From Desmonostoc geniculatum HA4340-LM1 (GTDB lineage: Bacteria; Cyanobacteriota; Cyanobacteriia; Cyanobacteriales; Nostocaceae), in the NCBI GenBank assembly GCA_019359545.1, contig JAHHHB010000022.1, positions 1 through 64,000 on the forward strand: 64,000 nt of DNA. The letters run 5' to 3'. A model generated the notes under the pieces. It saw nothing but the letters and a program-made list of their open reading frames with translations, did no database searches and was not told the DNA's origin. The position numbers and the translations under genes are program-made. Numbering within the stretch: the stretch's first letter is position 1; every line of letters begins with the position of its first letter. Positions 8,747 to 18,298 of the stretch are shown here, piece after piece.

Positions 8747-10060
8747 TCAATAATACTTCTGTCGTTGGCGAAAATTTGCTACCGATTCTACTATTCCCAA
8801 GGAAATGAAGTTAGTCAGCATGGCAGAACGCCCGTAACTCATCCAAGGTAAGGGAATTCCTGCTACAGGTGCTAAGCCGACAGTCATGCCAACGTTGACA
8901 ATTAACTGAAACACAATCATCGATAAAACGCCAATAGCCAACAAAGAACCAAAATTGTCTGTGGCGGTTTGAGCAACATGCAGTAAGCGGAAACAAATTA
9001 AGCAGAAGACAAATAATACTACCAAACAACCAACAAAACCAAATTCTTCACCGACTGCGGAGAAAATAAAGTCTGTATGCTGTTCTGGGACGAAATTAAG
9101 TTGGGTCATTGGGCCTTTGAATAGACCCCATCCCCAAATTTCACCAGCACCGATAGCAATGCGAGATTGAATGAGGTGATATCCAGCACCCAGGGGATCG
9201 TGATCGGGGTCCATGAATACAGTTAGCCGGTCTTTTTGATACGGTTTCAAAATATGATTCCAGGCAAAAACTCCTAATTCGCCACCGAGTATATTAAGAC
9301 TCAAAGCACCGATAGCACCCAAACCAAATCGACGCCAGGGGAGAGTTCGCCAGCCCACAATACCCATAGCGACTGACCAAACTACACCCAAGGGACCAAA
9401 AGATAGCTCTTTAAGTAAAACTATCGGCTCTGCTAGAGGCCAAGATATACTAAACAAAATCGCAGCAACCACAGGAGAAATCATCAAAATTAACCAGCCT
9501 GGGTTAGCATTGGCCCAGTAGAGCATTCCCAAGACGATCGCCGCAAATACCATTGATGTTGCTAAATCTGGCTGTAAAAATATTAAACCCCAAGGTATAG
9601 CAGTGATTGCCAGCACATGGAAAACACTTTCGAGTTTAGAAGCAGTGCGCTTGTGTAACAAGGCTGCTAAGGTGATAATCATACCGACTTTGGCAAACTC
9701 TGAGGGTTGCACGTTAAAGCCAGCGATACTAATCCACCGCTGCGCTCCTTTGGCGCTACTACCAGCAATCATCACGGCAATTAAGCTGAAGTTCGTCAGT
9801 GCGTAGGTTACCCAGTGACACTGCATCAAGATTTCGTAACGGATACGAGCTAAAAACAGTGCTATCAGCACACCGATACCCGCTACTAACCAATGCCACC
9901 ACCAATCAGTTACTGGCTGGTTGAGTTCCGTACTGAGGATCATCACGCCGCCAAAAATACTGACAGCAACCGATAAACAAAATAGTAACCAATCTACATA
10001 TTGCCAGGGCTTAACCCAAGACTTCCAGCGAATTTTGGGGAGCGATCGTTTTAATAACAT
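8747..10060 (-). CDS. rodA: Rod shape-determining protein RodA (SEDS glycosyltransferase)
   Basis: This polytopic membrane protein of 437 residues belongs to the SEDS family, peptidoglycan glycan-strand polymerases that work with a class B penicillin-binding protein in elongation. Family signatures are GAQRWISIAGFNVQPSEFAK near residues 105-124 and PEQHTDFIFSAVGEEFGF near the C-terminal third, then PLPWMSYGRSAMLTN. The family norm at the last site is SYGGS; this copy reads SYGRS. About ten to twelve membrane segments are visible. The 437 residues are longer than the roughly 370 of E. coli RodA, mostly through a central hydrophobic insert. Confidence 0.93.
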   Translation of the reverse strand: MLLKRSLPKIRWKSWVKPWQYVDWLLFCLSVAVSIFGGVMILSTELNQPVTDWWWHWLVAGIGVLIALFLARIRYEILMQCHWVTYALTNFSLIAVMIAGSSAKGAQRWISIAGFNVQPSEFAKVGMIITLAALLHKRTASKLESVFHVLAITAIPWGLIFLQPDLATSMVFAAIVLGMLYWANANPGWLILMISPVVAAILFSISWPLAEPIVLLKELSFGPLGVVWSVAMGIVGWRTLPWRRFGLGAIGALSLNILGGELGVFAWNHILKPYQKDRLTVFMDPDHDPLGAGYHLIQSRIAIGAGEIWGWGLFKGPMTQLNFVPEQHTDFIFSAVGEEFGFVGCLVVLFVFCLICFRLLHVAQTATDNFGSLLAIGVLSMIVFQLIVNVGMTVGLAPVAGIPLPWMSYGRSAMLTNFISLGIVESVANFRQRQKYY

Positions 10061-10084
10061 TGTGTCAGTTTAGACTTTTGATTT

Positions 10085-10175
10085 AAGTTGTGCATTGGGG
10101 ATTGGGTACTGGGTACTCGGTATTGGGCAAATTCTTCCCTAATCCCAGTCCCCAATCCCCAGTCCCTAGTATTCC
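10085..10175. repeat. STRR block (GGGTACT / CCCCAAT)
   Basis: Units such as TTGGGTACTGGGTACT are followed by CCCAGTCCCCAATCCCC in roughly complementary order. They sit between rodA and the Mrp gene and could form a hairpin. Confidence 0.75.
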
Positions 10176-10210
10176 CAATAGCCCACGAAGCAGATACAAG
10201 TTAAAATTTA

Positions 10211-11281
10211 TTATGTCAAAGCTGCGACTGATACTTTGCCAGCAATGGTAAGAGCGATCGCTTTTAATGCTTTTGCCGAAGCTGAATCTGGATCGCCAAC
10301 GACTATTGGCACACCGCTATCACCGCCAACTCGCGTGGAAATTTCTAGTGGTACACAGCCCAAAAGTGGCACTTCCAATTCAGCAGCCGTTTTGGAACCA
10401 CCACCAGAACCAAAGATGTCGTACTGCTTATCTGGCATATCTGGTGGGATAAAATAACTCATATTTTCCACGATTCCCAATACCGGGACATTCATCTGCT
10501 GGAACATCCGTAATCCCTTACGAGAATCTAACAGCGCTACATTTTGCGGTGTGGTGACAATTACTGCCCCTGCCATCGGCACTGCTTGGGTTAAAGTTAG
10601 CTGAGCATCTCCGGTTCCCGGTGGCATATCTACAATCAAGTAGTCTAATTCTCCCCACTCAACTTGATAGAGAAACTGGCGAATTACACCATTTAGCATT
10701 GGTCCCCGCCAAATTACTGGTTGATCTCGGTCAATCAAAAAGCCCATTGAAACCAATTTGACGCCGTGATTAAAAGCAGGTTCCAGGATGTCACCTTTTT
10801 CAGTTGAACGCACAACAATTTCGGCATCGGCTAGCCCCAGCATGGTAGGGTCATTAGGCCCGTAAATATCAGCATCTAGTAAGCCGACTTTCGCCCCAGT
10901 TTGGGCTAAAGCCACTGCGACATTCACCGCCACAGTACTTTTACCAACACCACCTTTGCCGCTGGAAACAGCAATGATATTTTTTACCCCAGAAATGCCA
11001 GTGCGGTCAGGTAAACTTTTTTGTTGGGGCGTTTCTGCTGTGACTTCTATGCTTACATCTGTAACGCCTGGTAGTTTTTTAACAGCTTTTTGACAGTCTT
11101 CAACGATAAATTCACGTAAAGGACAAGCAGGAGTAGTTAACACTAAAGTGAAACTAACCTTGCCACCATCAATTTTGACATTGCGAATCATATTCAGTTC
11201 TACCAGACTTTTGCGAAGTTCTGGGTCTTGCACTGGTCGCAACACTTCTAAGACAGAGCGGGAATCAAGGACATCGTACAT
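10211..11281 (-). CDS. mrp: Mrp/ApbC family iron-sulfur carrier ATPase
   Basis: Starting at ATG 11281 (MYDVLDSRSVLEVLRPVQDP), the product is about 356 residues. Residues 1-80 form an MIP18/DUF59 domain, followed by a ParA/MinD-type P-loop GKGGVGKST and the DADIYGPNDPTMLG string typical of ApbC/Mrp. It is expected to bind and transfer [4Fe-4S] clusters to apoproteins in the cytosol. The paired CxxC usual near the C-terminus of many ApbC proteins is not seen here, where the corresponding region reads MSYFIPPDMPDKQYDIFGSG. Cyanobacterial Mrp proteins can share this trait. A longer TTG-started frame is possible but less likely. Confidence 0.9.
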   Translation of the reverse strand: MYDVLDSRSVLEVLRPVQDPELRKSLVELNMIRNVKIDGGKVSFTLVLTTPACPLREFIVEDCQKAVKKLPGVTDVSIEVTAETPQQKSLPDRTGISGVKNIIAVSSGKGGVGKSTVAVNVAVALAQTGAKVGLLDADIYGPNDPTMLGLADAEIVVRSTEKGDILEPAFNHGVKLVSMGFLIDRDQPVIWRGPMLNGVIRQFLYQVEWGELDYLIVDMPPGTGDAQLTLTQAVPMAGAVIVTTPQNVALLDSRKGLRMFQQMNVPVLGIVENMSYFIPPDMPDKQYDIFGSGGGSKTAAELEVPLLGCVPLEISTRVGGDSGVPIVVGDPDSASAKALKAIALTIAGKVSVAALT

Positions 11282-11494
11282 AAAAAATTCAAAATTCAAA
11301 ATTTACCGAAATTCTGATTTAAGGAACGCAGAAGCTCCTGACTTCTGTTGAAAATGAAGAAATACAATCGTAGTCAGCATCTTACCTATTAACTTGATGC
11401 AAATAAAAGCAAGAGCAGATTGGTGTTTTCACTATCACTGCCGTAATAAAACTTAGGAAATTGGATTATTACCTAATAGAATCTTAACGTTATT

Positions 11495-11652
11495 GGGTAT
11501 AGGGCATCGGGCATCGGGCATGGGTAGATGAGGGAGATGGGGAATTGGTAACGGATAATTACCAATCACGAATGCCCAATGCCCAATGCCCAATACCCAA
11601 TGCCCAATGCCCAATGCCCAATGCCCCATACCCAATACCCAATGCCCAATCC
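11495..11652. repeat. GGGCATC / GCCCAAT tandem repeat block
   Basis: GGGCATC units (about 11500-11525) are followed by about nine copies of GCCCAAT or ACCCAAT (11572-11650). It abuts the stop codon of the SRPBCC gene. Confidence 0.9.
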
Positions 11653-12177
11653 CTAAAAATCAAAACAACTGTCATTTAGGGATTTTTTCTTAGTTGATAC
11701 TGCTGGTAATGCGGCCTTTTCTACTGCTTCAACTAAAGAGCGTGCAACACGGTCTGCATAAGGACGAGATAAAGACCAAATTAGGGGCGACAACCAACCG
11801 CGTAGTGTTACAGAATAAGATAAACAAGTACCACAAACCGTTGATTCTACTTGGTAAGTTACCCGTTCTTCTATACCAGGAATTGCCAGAACTCGGATAC
11901 TCAGCATTTCTCTAGGATTGACGCGTTCCACAAAAATCCGGATAGGAATCGGCGAAAAACGTGTTACAGCCTGAAAAATTAATCCTGGTTGGGGTACTAA
12001 TCCGTAGGGGACATTAGTACTTTTAAGTAGTGGATGCCAGGAAACATCTGTTAAATCAACGACTTTTTGCCATAACTCATCTACAGAAGCAGAACTAATC
12101 TCTCGATATGTCCGCACCAGAGAAGCGCAAAACCGACGACGTTTGCGGTGGATGAATTTGGATAACCAGCCTTGCAT
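11653..12177 (-). CDS. SRPBCC (START-like) family protein
   Basis: From ATG 12177 the product is about 174 residues ([16 protein letters not shown]...). This start has a strong AGGAGG ribosome binding site, unlike the longer frame reaching 12249. The pattern [20 protein letters not shown], then [17 protein letters not shown] and [20 protein letters not shown], fits the polyketide cyclase/START-like (SRPBCC) helix-grip fold, which binds hydrophobic ligands in a cavity. A basic N-terminal RKRRR may contact membranes or nucleic acid. Ligand and role are unknown. Confidence 0.75.
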   Translation of the reverse strand: MQGWLSKFIHRKRRRFCASLVRTYREISSASVDELWQKVVDLTDVSWHPLLKSTNVPYGLVPQPGLIFQAVTRFSPIPIRIFVERVNPREMLSIRVLAIPGIEERVTYQVESTVCGTCLSYSVTLRGWLSPLIWSLSRPYADRVARSLVEAVEKAALPAVSTKKKSLNDSCFDF

Positions 12178-12467
12178 TTTCCTAATCCTCCTCCTCGCTA
12201 GACACTTTTTGGTAACTCTGGTGTTTTGGGCAACTAAGCTTAGCCCCATTCTGTTAATAATTTCAAAAAAAACTCACTCAATATACAAGCCTATACGCAT
12301 TTGAGGGAAAATAACTCTAGTGATGCCCATCAATCCCATAAACGCTTGACCAGTGAGAAAAAAGCAGGTTGGGCAAATAGAGCTTGATTGCTGGCGCGTG
12401 TTTTCCCCAAATTTTAAGATGAGAAATTTGTGGCTTTCAGGAAATTGTAATTTAGGTTCGGGAATCT

Positions 12468-13502
12468 ATGTTGATCAACTCGCAAACACCAACTGTAGCA
12501 GCAGAATCATTGAAGTCTTTGCCACCAACTGACGCTCAGACTAGGGTCAGTCAGTTTATGAAACAGCTGCAAGACGAAATTACGCAAGCTTTAACAGAAC
12601 TGGATGGTGTGGGCAAGTTTCTAGAAGATAGTTGGGAACGCCCAGAAGGAGGTGGAGGGCGATCGCGTGTTCTACGCGATGGTGCAATATTTGAACAAGG
12701 TGGTGTCAATTTTTCTGAAGTTTGGGGTTCCCATTTGCCGCCTTCAATTTTAGCTCAACGCCCGGAAGCCGCGGGACACGGCTTTTATGCCACGGGAACT
12801 TCAATGGTGTTACACCCGCGTAATCCCTACGTGCCTACAGTCCATCTCAATTATCGCTACTTTGAAGCTGGGCCAGTGTGGTGGTTTGGCGGCGGTCTGG
12901 ACTTGACTCCTTATTACCCCTTTGCTGAAGATGCAACACATTTACATAAAACTTTAAAGCAAGCTTGTGACCAGCACCACCCAGAGTATTACCCAGTATT
13001 TAAGCGTTGGTGTGACGAATATTTCTACCTGAAGCATCGCGGTGAAACAAGGGGCGTGGGCGGTCTATTTTTTGATTACCAAGACGGCCGGGGTACTTTA
13101 TATCGTGGTCCCGATGCCAATGGAGGAGCAGCTATTCATAGCAACGAAGTGGGAGAGCTAGCACCACGCAGTTGGGAAGATTTATTTGCCTTTGTGCAAG
13201 ACTGTGGTAAAGCATTTTTACCAGCCTACGTACCAATTGTAGAACGGCGACATGGCATTGAGTATGGCGATCGCCAGCGGAATTTCCAACTCTATCGCCG
13301 GGGACGATATGTAGAATTTAACTTGGTTTACGACCGAGGCACCATTTTTGGTCTGCAAACTAACGGACGCACCGAATCAATTCTCATGTCCCTACCACCT
13401 TTGGTGCGTTGGGAATACGGCTATCAGCCAGAACCCAATTCCCCCGAAGCCGAGTTGTATGAAATCTTCTTGAAACCTCAAGATTGGATCAATTGGAAAT
13501 AG
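12468..13502 (+). CDS. hemF: Oxygen-dependent coproporphyrinogen III oxidase
   Basis: This 344-residue enzyme decarboxylates and oxidises coproporphyrinogen III to protoporphyrinogen IX in the heme and chlorophyll pathway, using O2. The HemF core is clear: [51 protein letters not shown], and [15 protein letters not shown], then [20 protein letters not shown]. The N-terminal 30 residues are variable, as usual in cyanobacteria. An ATG at 12468 is used. The gene stands alone, in the opposite orientation to the SRPBCC gene. Confidence 0.97.
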   Translation: MLINSQTPTVAAESLKSLPPTDAQTRVSQFMKQLQDEITQALTELDGVGKFLEDSWERPEGGGGRSRVLRDGAIFEQGGVNFSEVWGSHLPPSILAQRPEAAGHGFYATGTSMVLHPRNPYVPTVHLNYRYFEAGPVWWFGGGLDLTPYYPFAEDATHLHKTLKQACDQHHPEYYPVFKRWCDEYFYLKHRGETRGVGGLFFDYQDGRGTLYRGPDANGGAAIHSNEVGELAPRSWEDLFAFVQDCGKAFLPAYVPIVERRHGIEYGDRQRNFQLYRRGRYVEFNLVYDRGTIFGLQTNGRTESILMSLPPLVRWEYGYQPEPNSPEAELYEIFLKPQDWINWK

Positions 13503-13810
13503 TCTGGAGTTGGGAGTGGGGAGTTAGGAGTTAAGAGTTAGGAGTTAGGAATTAAGAGTTATTCTCCCCCTGCTCCCCCTGGTCTCTCATCCCCCCCATC
13601 CCCCTCATCCCCCTCATCTCCACATTCACCATGCCCAATTCCCCATTTCAAATTGCTACTCAGCACTGTTTTGGTGAGTTAAACTACTAAAGATAAGCAC
13701 TTAGCATAAAAAAGTGACAATTTTAGCTGTAGCTTGTTAATCTCAAGTGGCAGCATCATAACGGTTCTGTAACTAGTCAATTTAAAAGGAATGCCACGGG
13801 GAGGGCTTTA
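13503..13810. repeat. STRR-filled intergenic region
   Basis: GAGTTAGGAGTTAAGAGTT units (13510-13560) and CCCCCTCATCC / CCCCCTG units (13565-13620) occupy the first half. The same two families recur together around 27.8 kb and inside pyrB. The second half is AT-rich and should carry the STAS gene promoter. Confidence 0.8.
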
Positions 13811-14179
13811 GTGATTCATATAGACCAAAAAAGTTATACAACCCAAGACGGAAACACCGTTATTGTCTTGACACCAGCAGGTCGCCTAGACATCACCACC
13901 GCTTGGCAATTTCGCTTAAAGTTACAAGAGTGTATTTCTAAACTCAGTCGCCATGTGGTTGTGAATCTGGGTCAGGTCAATTTTATTGATAGTTCTGGTC
14001 TCACGTCTTTGGTAGCTGGAATGCGTGATGCAGATAAAGTCAAGGGTAGTTTCCGCATCTGTAACGTACATCCAGAAGCCAAACTCGTGTTTGAAGTGAC
14101 AATGATGGATACTGTGTTTGAAATCTTTGAAACCGAAGAGGAAGCTTTAGAAGGTGTACCTCGTAGCATTGCTAGCTAA
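13811..14179 (+). CDS. STAS-domain anti-sigma factor antagonist
   Basis: A 122-residue single STAS domain starting with GTG (MIHIDQKSYTTQDGNTVIVL). The motif FIDSSGLTSLV places the phosphorylatable serine at residue 61 or 62, as in SpoIIAA/RsbV. Such proteins bind anti-sigma kinases and release sigma factors or other partners depending on serine phosphorylation. No kinase or phosphatase lies beside it, so the partner is encoded elsewhere. The purine-rich GGGGAGGG seven bases before the GTG is a fair ribosome binding site. Confidence 0.88.
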   Translation: MIHIDQKSYTTQDGNTVIVLTPAGRLDITTAWQFRLKLQECISKLSRHVVVNLGQVNFIDSSGLTSLVAGMRDADKVKGSFRICNVHPEAKLVFEVTMMDTVFEIFETEEEALEGVPRSIAS

Positions 14180-14198
14180 GAAAAGAGTTAGGAGTAGA

Positions 14199-14270
14199 GA
14201 CGCGATTAATCGCGTCTGTACAAGAGCGAGGAATTAATTCATAACTCATAACTCATAACTCATAACTCGA
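14199..14270. repeat. Palindrome GACGCGATTAATCGCGTC plus ATAACTC tandem repeat
   Basis: An 18-bp perfect palindrome at 14199-14216, related to others near 29.15 and 47.25 kb, is followed by four copies of ATAACTC. Situated between the convergent STAS and cpcT genes, the palindrome may also terminate transcription. Confidence 0.75.
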
Positions 14271-14276
14271 TCTAAC

Positions 14277-14873
14277 TCAATACTGATTTCGCTTGGTGTA
14301 GCGATAAGGTCCCATAATTGCTCCCCAAGTGGCTTGTCCAGTTGCTGCGTTAATTCCTTTGTCGTAGCTGTCAAATTCTGCTGCTGTGGCTTCAAACCCC
14401 AAGGAAACTTGGACAGTATTGCCAAGATAAGTGAAGGTGCAACGAGTATCTGGTAATGGGGTAGCGGTAAACTTATAGCGATCGCCACCTAGTGTTTCGT
14501 GAGTAACTGCGAGGATACAACCTGGCAGTAAATCTAATTGATTGGGTGAGAGTGTATTTAATAGGGCAGAATTATCACCTGCACCTCTTAATGCTTCTGG
14601 ATTTTTCAGCATGTAATATTGCACTTCCAGAGGCGCACGAGAATCGCTTCCCTGACGCAACCGCAGAATTCGCTGGCGGTAAGGTTGATCTAGGTTAATG
14701 ATATTAGCCTGTTCGGCAAATAGGGTGATGCTATCTTCTGCGAACAGATTAACTGGTCTTTGCCACAGGCGCAGGTGGACATACCAAATTGGTTCTCCTA
14801 TGGCTTGTTCCCGATTATCAAATTCACCAGCTAGGTACTCACCTAAAGCAATTAACTGTGGCGACAAGTTCAT
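14277..14873 (-). CDS. cpcT: CpcT/CpeT-type phycobiliprotein chromophore lyase
   Basis: From ATG 14873 the product is about 198 residues (MNLSPQLIALGEYLAGEFDN...). Family hallmarks are the N-terminal GEYLAGEFDNREQA, PIWYVHLRLWQRPV, a mid-protein QPYRQRILRL, and PGCILAV / CTFTYLGNTVQVSLGFE. CpcT attaches phycocyanobilin to Cys-155 of beta-phycocyanin; CpeT paralogues serve phycoerythrin. No phycobiliprotein structural gene lies in this window, so the exact substrate is inferred. The longer TTG-started frame (to 14885) is not needed. Confidence 0.88.
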   Translation of the reverse strand: MNLSPQLIALGEYLAGEFDNREQAIGEPIWYVHLRLWQRPVNLFAEDSITLFAEQANIINLDQPYRQRILRLRQGSDSRAPLEVQYYMLKNPEALRGAGDNSALLNTLSPNQLDLLPGCILAVTHETLGGDRYKFTATPLPDTRCTFTYLGNTVQVSLGFEATAAEFDSYDKGINAATGQATWGAIMGPYRYTKRNQY

Positions 14874-15085
14874 AAATGGGATCAATGAATTTTTAAAGGT
14901 GATAATTTTGGTTATTTCTTTAGCGGGAAACGTTCTTAGCCCCTGTGGCTAACTAATTCCAAACTATTTTTGATTTGTCTATTGTGCCTATATTGTAAAT
15001 GAAACCGTCACCAGCCAAAACCTAAACTTGGCAAAGTAGCCTTTAAGCGTGAAAATAAGAATACGTCGCCCTTAACATTTTCTTT

Positions 15086-15793
15086 GTGAATAACGTCCGT
15101 ACTGTCTCTGATACAAAGCGAACTTTCTACAATCTGCATACCCGTCCGATCAACACTATTTACCGTCGGGTAGTAGAAGAATTGATGGTGGAAATGCATC
15201 TGCTGTCAGTAAATATTGATTTCAGCTACAATCCAATTTATGCCTTGGGTGTCGTCACTACTTTTGACCGCTTCATGGAAGGCTATCAACCAGAACGAGA
15301 TCGAGAATCAATTTTTAATGCCCTATGTCAGGCTATAGAACAAGACCCGCAACGCTATCGACAGGATGCCGAAAGATTGCGGGCTTTAGGTAAAAGTTTG
15401 CCAGTTAAAGATTTAATTGCGTGGCTGAGTCAAACTACTAACTTAGATCGAGATGCTGATTTCCAAGAACAATTGCAAGCGATCGCCAACAATCCTAACT
15501 TTAAATACAACCGTTTGTTTGCAATTGGTGTATTTTCATTATTGGAATTGTCAGATCCGGAATTAGTCAAAGACGAAAAGCAACTCACAGAAGCACTCAA
15601 AGCGATCGCTGCTGGCTTGCACTTGTCTGATGACAAATTCAGCAAGGATTTGGAACTATACCGTTCCAACCTAGACAAGATGGCGCAAGCACTGATAGTG
15701 ATGGCAGATATGCTCTCAGCCGATCGCAAAAAACGCGAACAACGTAAACAACAATCAACTACTCAAGTTGCTCCTCCAGCTGCCAATGAATAG
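15086..15793 (+). CDS. thf1: Psb29/THF1 photosystem II biogenesis protein
   Basis: A 235-residue helical protein with a GTG start (MNNVRTVSDTKRTFYNLHTR). The beginning RTVSDTKRTFYNLHTRPINT and the following VVEELMVEMHLL match the Thf1/Psb29/Psp29 family, which assists photosystem II assembly and, with FtsH proteases, its repair at the thylakoid. The alternative in-frame starts are far inside the conserved region, so GTG is required. A charged, Gln/Lys-rich C-terminus follows the conserved domain. It is divergent from cpcT, with about 210 bp for both promoters. Confidence 0.94.
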   Translation: MNNVRTVSDTKRTFYNLHTRPINTIYRRVVEELMVEMHLLSVNIDFSYNPIYALGVVTTFDRFMEGYQPERDRESIFNALCQAIEQDPQRYRQDAERLRALGKSLPVKDLIAWLSQTTNLDRDADFQEQLQAIANNPNFKYNRLFAIGVFSLLELSDPELVKDEKQLTEALKAIAAGLHLSDDKFSKDLELYRSNLDKMAQALIVMADMLSADRKKREQRKQQSTTQVAPPAANE

Positions 15794-15868
15794 TTAGGAG
15801 TCAGGAGTGAGGAGTTAAAAGTTGTCAATAACTCCTAACTCCTAACTTTTAACTCTTAACTCTATAAC
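15794..15868. repeat. GGAGT(T/G)A repeat hairpin
   Basis: TAGGAGT-type units followed by ACTCCTA-type units give a foldable repeat between the converging thf1 and holin-like genes. It may serve as a terminator. Confidence 0.75.
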
Positions 15869-15869
15869 T

Positions 15870-16232
15870 TTATACACCCAATATTTTGTAGATTAAGCTG
15901 TTAATTAAAGTCAGCGCAAATGCTCCAATAACAGCACTCCAAACACCGTAGCGTAAACGAAAGCCTTCGACTAACCAAGCAGCAATACTAAAACAAACTA
16001 CAGCAATCATAAATGTGAAAATGCTGGATAGTAAGTCTAACGTCAGTAAATTTGGGACTGCAAAAACGAGTCCTAAAATTGGTCTGACTATTGCTGTAAC
16101 AATACCAAGGACTGCTGCGGACAAGAAGGCTTTACCTGGAGTGTCAATTTCAACTCCCAATGGTAATTTACTAATTATTAACAAGCTGATAGCTGTTACT
16201 ATCCAAACAATTAAAAGCGTCACAATATTCAT
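15870..16232 (-). CDS. PF04020-type (4TM holin-like) membrane protein
   Basis: A 120-residue protein with four predicted membrane helices (MNIVTLLIVWIVTAISLLII..., AVLGIVTAIVRPILGLVFAV, TFMIAVVCFSIAAWLVEGF, VIGAFALTLINSLIYKI). The AIVRPILG turn is a family signature of the 'mycobacterial 4TM phage holin' superfamily, now seen as ordinary bacterial membrane proteins. A paralogue lies at 42072-42470. Function unknown; the name should not be taken to mean a phage origin. Confidence 0.82.
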   Translation of the reverse strand: MNIVTLLIVWIVTAISLLIISKLPLGVEIDTPGKAFLSAAVLGIVTAIVRPILGLVFAVPNLLTLDLLSSIFTFMIAVVCFSIAAWLVEGFRLRYGVWSAVIGAFALTLINSLIYKILGV

Positions 16233-16384
16233 GCCACAACCCCTGAAACGTGAATGGCAATTGGTGATAAAGTACTCAGCCTACCTATGGAAAAATCTTT
16301 CAAACTCAACCAATTATTTGTAAATTAGCAGAATTTTTTTCTCTAACCAAATTTTATTCTGGATATCTTTAGGTTTGGGAAAAG

Positions 16385-16558
16385 CTTCAGGGGGAGTGGG
16401 GCATGGGGCATGGGGCATGGGGAGATGGGGAGATGGGGAGCAGGGGAGATGGGGAGCAGGGGAGCAGGGGAGCAGTAAGTTTTTTCCCCTCTGCCCCTCT
16501 GCCCCTCCGCACCTCTGCCTCTTGTGCCCAATGCCCAATGCCCAATGCCCAACGCCCC
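16385..16558. repeat. Composite STRR (GGGGCAT, GGGGAGCA, CCCCTCTG, GCCCAAT)
   Basis: Four repeat types follow in a fixed order: GGGGCATG units, GGGGAGCA units, a spacer TAAGTTTTT, then CCCCTCTG units and CTTGTGCCCAATGCCCAATG. The same order and spacer recur at 58190-58370. The block lies just downstream of the exbD stop. Confidence 0.92.
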
Positions 16559-16562
16559 TATC

Positions 16563-17204
16563 TCATCTTTTTGGAGTAGATTGGCTTTGTTTCGGTGCTA
16601 CAGGTGCTGGGGCTGCTGGTGGGTTGGAAATATCAGGATTGATTGGACTGATACCTTGCCCAGGCGCTGAGGGAAATCTGGGGGTAAGACTGCCTTCGGG
16701 GTTGATGCCTGGAAATGGTGCTTCACCAGGATTAGTTGGGAAAGAAGGCACTGGAGGCTGATTGAGTGAGTTTGTGGGTGATTGAGACGGCCCGGGAATA
16801 ATTCCCAAAGAAACGCGATCGCCTCCTACTTGGCGCAGCAAGTCTAATGTCTCAATCACATCATTGTAAGTTGCTGTGCGTGAAGCATTCAGCACCACAA
16901 CGGCATTAGGATTTGCTTGGAGATACAGTTTTAACCTTTGTGCCAAATCCTCACGTTTTACAGGCTGTTTTTCTATGTAAGTGTTACCAACAGCATCAAT
17001 AGTTACAATCTGACTGCCACTTTGTGACGTTATCCCAGATACGGTTTTGGCGCTAGCTTTGGGCAAATCAACATTTATTGCCTGTTGGCGCGTAAATTGC
17101 AGTGCCGCTAACAAAAAAAACGTCAGAATACAAAAAACAACATCAATTAAAGGAATGATTTGAATTTGGACTTCTTCAATTGGAGTATGTAGATTAACTT
17201 TCAT
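16563..17204 (-). CDS. exbD: ExbD/TolR family biopolymer transport protein
   Basis: A 213-residue inner-membrane protein with one N-terminal transmembrane helix (IQIIPLIDVVFCILTFFLL); the aspartate in IDVVF corresponds to the proton-coupled residue of ExbD/TolR. A periplasmic domain with the conserved LKLYLQANPNAVVVLNAS and VIETLDLLRQVG follows. The last 60 residues are a Pro/Ser/Asn-rich tail. It lies 47 bp downstream of an exbB homologue. Together they form a proton-driven motor that energises an outer-membrane TonB-type or Tol-type system, whose partner is not in this window. Confidence 0.9.
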   Translation of the reverse strand: MKVNLHTPIEEVQIQIIPLIDVVFCILTFFLLAALQFTRQQAINVDLPKASAKTVSGITSQSGSQIVTIDAVGNTYIEKQPVKREDLAQRLKLYLQANPNAVVVLNASRTATYNDVIETLDLLRQVGGDRVSLGIIPGPSQSPTNSLNQPPVPSFPTNPGEAPFPGINPEGSLTPRFPSAPGQGISPINPDISNPPAAPAPVAPKQSQSTPKR

Positions 17205-17251
17205 TTTCTCAATTTAATCGCCTGGTTTAGGGGTTGAATTTTTGACTATTA

Positions 17252-17977
17252 CTAAGGTAGGATTGGCGGCTCAGGAGGATCAGAAAACCTGTTTTTACCC
17301 TGTTTGCGAGGTGGTGTCAAATTATCCCGCGCAATTGGTGATGTAGCATTACTAAAATCAGGCGGAGACTGGCGGTAGAGTAATTCCAGCTCATTCCCTG
17401 CTTTGCGAAAAACTTTGACCTGGTTAACTACAAAACTTTGGAATAGGCGGTAGAATACCAAACTAATGATGGCGACTATTAGTCCTGCTGCTGTACTAAT
17501 CAACGATTCACCAATACCAGTAGTCACCCCAGCAGTAGATTCAGTTCCCAAATCGCCAATGCGAATTGCCCGCAAAGACTGGATTAAACCCAAAACCGTA
17601 CCCAATAATCCCAGCAGCGGCGCTAGGGCAATTACGGCTTCTAAAAGTTTTTCGCCCCGCCGCATTCCAGCCAATTCATCTTCGGCTGTGGACTCCAGGG
17701 CTAGACGAAAGGTTTCCGCATCACTTTTGCCTAAGTGTAAAGGCGCATAGAGAAAACGTCCCACAGGCTGATGATTTGCAAGTCTAGCGATATCGGCAGC
17801 GACTTGCCAATCATCATGGGCAGCATCAAGGACGCGATCGACTATTTGCTTTTCTTGAGTTAAAATTCGTAGCCAGAACCAAAAACGCTCGAAAATTACA
17901 CTCAAAGATAAAATTGAGAGAACCAGCAAAGGCCACATGGCTGGCCCGCCCTTGTAAAACAAATCTAAAATATCCAC
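17252..17977 (-). CDS. exbB: ExbB/TolQ proton channel subunit
   Basis: A 241-residue MotA/TolQ/ExbB-family protein with three membrane helices: [39 protein letters not shown], and [21 protein letters not shown]. The motifs GLLGTVLG and STAAGL are typical pore elements. It starts with GTG ([11 protein letters not shown]) after a strong GGAGGGAGG site. The operon order exbB-exbD is standard. The C-terminal 40 residues are Pro-rich and end in DPPEPPILP. Confidence 0.92.
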   Translation of the reverse strand: MDILDLFYKGGPAMWPLLVLSILSLSVIFERFWFWLRILTQEKQIVDRVLDAAHDDWQVAADIARLANHQPVGRFLYAPLHLGKSDAETFRLALESTAEDELAGMRRGEKLLEAVIALAPLLGLLGTVLGLIQSLRAIRIGDLGTESTAGVTTGIGESLISTAAGLIVAIISLVFYRLFQSFVVNQVKVFRKAGNELELLYRQSPPDFSNATSPIARDNLTPPRKQGKNRFSDPPEPPILP

Positions 17978-18039
17978 TGTTTAAATTTCCTCCCTCCAGA
18001 ACTAAAGCAACTATCCCCAAGCATTATTAATTTTAGAGA

Positions 18040-18200
18040 TTAATGGGCATAGGGCATAGGGCATGGGGCATGGGGAAAGGGAAAGGGGTAAGGGGAAAAG
18101 GGGAAAGATTAAATTTATTCCTTTTCCCTTTAACCTTTAACCTTTTCCCCTGCCTCCCCTACTCTCATCTCCCTCATCTCCCTCATCTCCCCACTCCCTT
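18040..18200. repeat. Mixed STRR block (GGGCATA, GGGGAAA, CTCATCTCC)
   Basis: GGGCATA/GGGGCAT units, GGGAAAGG units, their pyrimidine-rich complements (CCCTTTAACC) and CTCATCTCC units occur in sequence. Complementary halves could fold. The block separates divergent exbB and the DUF1232 gene. Confidence 0.88.
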
Positions 18201-18298
18201 TTAATTGGTAGCGTCTTCCAGACTAATTGGGGCGGTTATTCCCACCGGGAATTTAAAAGATTATTTGTCAAAATTAAAAATAACTGGAGGTTCAAAAC

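Noticed and set aside
11453..11635. Minus-strand frame translating to repeated [11 protein letters not shown]
   Set aside because: It is a read-through of the GCCCAAT tandem repeat. Similar frames at 16314-16552 and 58136-58394 have the same cause.
15870..16232. Prophage holin
   Set aside because: No phage genes are nearby and the PF04020 family is common in ordinary bacterial chromosomes.
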